A DNA stretch of 64,000 bases from Mycobacteroides chelonae (GTDB lineage: Bacteria > Actinomycetota > Actinomycetes > Mycobacteriales > Mycobacteriaceae), in contig JACHLF010000002.1 in assembly GCA_014204435.1 (NCBI GenBank), positions 1 through 64,000 on the forward strand, given 5' to 3'. Both the position numbers and the translations under genes were made by a program. Below the pieces are notes generated by a model, which was not told where the DNA came from, ran no database searches, and saw nothing but the letters and a program-made list of their open reading frames with translations. Positions 63,139-64,000 of this stretch are shown here, one piece after another. Each line of letters begins with the position of its first letter. Within the stretch, counting starts at the first letter, position 1.

Positions 63139-64000
63139 CTAGCCTTCCTGGTTCTTGGCATTGATGGTCCGCAGCGCCTGACTCATATGAGCACCGACCT
63201 TAGCGATGATCGGTTCATCGATGACCTGGATGTGCTCCCCACCGACGGGAACCACCTCCAGATCGGAGACGAACTCACCCCAGCCGCCATCGGGCTGACG
63301 GGTCGCGTACGCGGGCTCGAAGGTGATCGCGTCGTCGTGGTAACGGTCGGCCATGTACAGCGTCATGTGCCCGTCGAACTGCACCGGGATCGAGGTGTCG
63401 ATGGCCCGCTGGTCCAGGTAGGACGTGCGCTGATGCTCGATGATCCCGCCCGGTATCTGCACACCGCTGGCCTTGACGGCCTCCAACACGAAGGTCACCT
63501 GTCCGGCGTCGTCGAGCTCTTCGAGCTGCTCATACGGGATGGCCGGGATCTCGACGTTGAACGTCTTCCGCGCGAAGGCCGCGTACCGGTCCCAGCGCTT
63601 GCGGGTCTCTTCCTTGGTCTGCAGGATCGGCGTCCCGGGGCGCACCCCGTCGATGTTGCCGACCCACGCGACCTCGGCACCGGCCTCCTTCAGGCCCACC
63701 GCACAGGCGTACGCCAGTACCGCACCGAGTGACCACCCGGCGAGGATGAACGGACCTTTGTGCAGCTCCATTAGCTTGGGCACGTACTTGGCTGCCCGCT
63801 CCTCGATGGTGCCCTCGACACGCTCGAAGCCGAACATCGCAGTGTCCTCCGGCAGACGCTTCAGCAGTGGCTCGTAGACGACCGTCGACCCACCCGCCGG
63901 ATGGAACACGAAAACCGGAACCGCCGTGGATCCCTCCTGACGCGGGGCCAGGGTGCGCACGAAGCCGTCGATCTTGCCCGCTTCGAGTCGGCTGCGAACC
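63139..64000 (-). CDS. pks13: Polyketide synthase Pks13, C-terminal thioesterase domain (cut by window edge)
   Basis: Only the last ~287 residues are present, and the frame continues beyond 64000. The thioesterase nucleophile is in GWSLG (Ser at 63732-63730), preceded by HKGPFILA, and the catalytic His is in [11 protein letters not shown]. Pks13 condenses meromycolic and C24-26 chains and transfers the product to trehalose through this domain. It is co-transcribed with accD4. Confidence 0.93.
   Translation of the reverse strand, partial: VRSRLEAGKIDGFVRTLAPRQEGSTAVPVFVFHPAGGSTVVYEPLLKRLPEDTAMFGFERVEGTIEERAAKYVPKLMELHKGPFILAGWSLGAVLAYACAVGLKEAGAEVAWVGNIDGVRPGTPILQTKEETRKRWDRYAAFARKTFNVEIPAIPYEQLEELDDAGQVTFVLEAVKASGVQIPGGIIEHQRTSYLDQRAIDTSIPVQFDGHMTLYMADRYHDDAITFEPAYATRQPDGGWGEFVSDLEVVPVGGEHIQVIDEPIIAKVGAHMSQALRTINAKNQEG

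Noticed and set aside
1..64000. CRISPR arrays or insertion sequences
   Set aside because: No regular direct repeats with spacers and no transposase were seen. The only recombinase is the element integrase.

Overview
The window is high-GC chromosomal DNA from a rapidly growing mycobacterium, most likely the Mycobacteroides abscessus/chelonae group. Two lines of evidence support this. The first is the gene order (tadA, tyrA, proZWVX, thrE, pat, bpa, wzt-glfT1-wzm, gtrA, dprE1-dprE2-aftA-embC-embA-embB, accD4-pks13), which is the mycobacterial arabinogalactan region. The second is two target-site residues typical of this group: Ala in place of the benzothiazinone-target Cys of DprE1, and Gln-Met in place of Ile-Leu in the ethambutol region of EmbB. 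The assignment rests on recognition, not on a search.

Bases 1-9114 are the right part of an integrated element. It sits at the 3' end of a tRNA-Ser(CGA) gene (9163-9250), and its left end lies outside the window. Reading inward from the tRNA it has a tyrosine integrase, an XRE repressor, an excisionase-like protein, small proteins including a DUF2742 member, a DUF3987-like replication protein, and a compact head module (Mu gpI-like protease, DUF2190 decoration protein, major capsid protein, scaffold-like protein). No terminase, portal or tail gene is visible. The layout matches the ~10-kb phiRv1/phiRv2 elements of M. tuberculosis and capsid-encoding phage satellites. At its far end is an ESX-type pair: a WXG100 protein and the N-terminus of a larger WXG protein cut by the window edge, probably a polymorphic toxin.

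Bases 9251-35334 are chromosomal genes: tadA with its partner gene, tyrA, an osmoprotectant ABC importer (proX-V-W-Z), a TetR/SDR/dehydrogenase group, thrE, an acyl-CoA dehydrogenase, and a second ESX-like pair (WXG100 plus DUF1023 hydrolase). A GMC oxidoreductase, tRNA-Arg and two more tRNA-Ser genes, the aromatic aminotransferase pat, a methyltransferase/regulator/cupin operon and a quinone oxidoreductase also lie here. Several remnants (a methyltransferase-like fragment, an OsmC fragment) are present.

Bases 35444-41192 form a co-directional envelope cluster: a GT-C glycosyltransferase (Rv3779-like), the proteasome activator Bpa/PafE, the galactan ABC transporter (Wzt, Wzm) with GlfT1 between its subunits, and a PAP2 phosphatase. 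Bases 41193-44301 are a decay zone with broken remnants (PAP2/lipid kinase, CMD, MocR, DhaK) around a few intact genes.

Bases 44302-61062 carry arabinan synthesis: GtrA (Rv3789-like), DprE1/DprE2 (DPA synthesis), AftA (priming arabinofuranosyltransferase) and EmbC, EmbA, EmbB. Unusually, embC is separated from embA by a small membrane protein and a divergent AAA+ ATPase. The ATPase-embA intergenic region holds six GATAC/GTATC repeats. The window ends with a zinc-ribbon protein, accD4 and the thioesterase end of pks13, the condensation machinery for mycolic acids.
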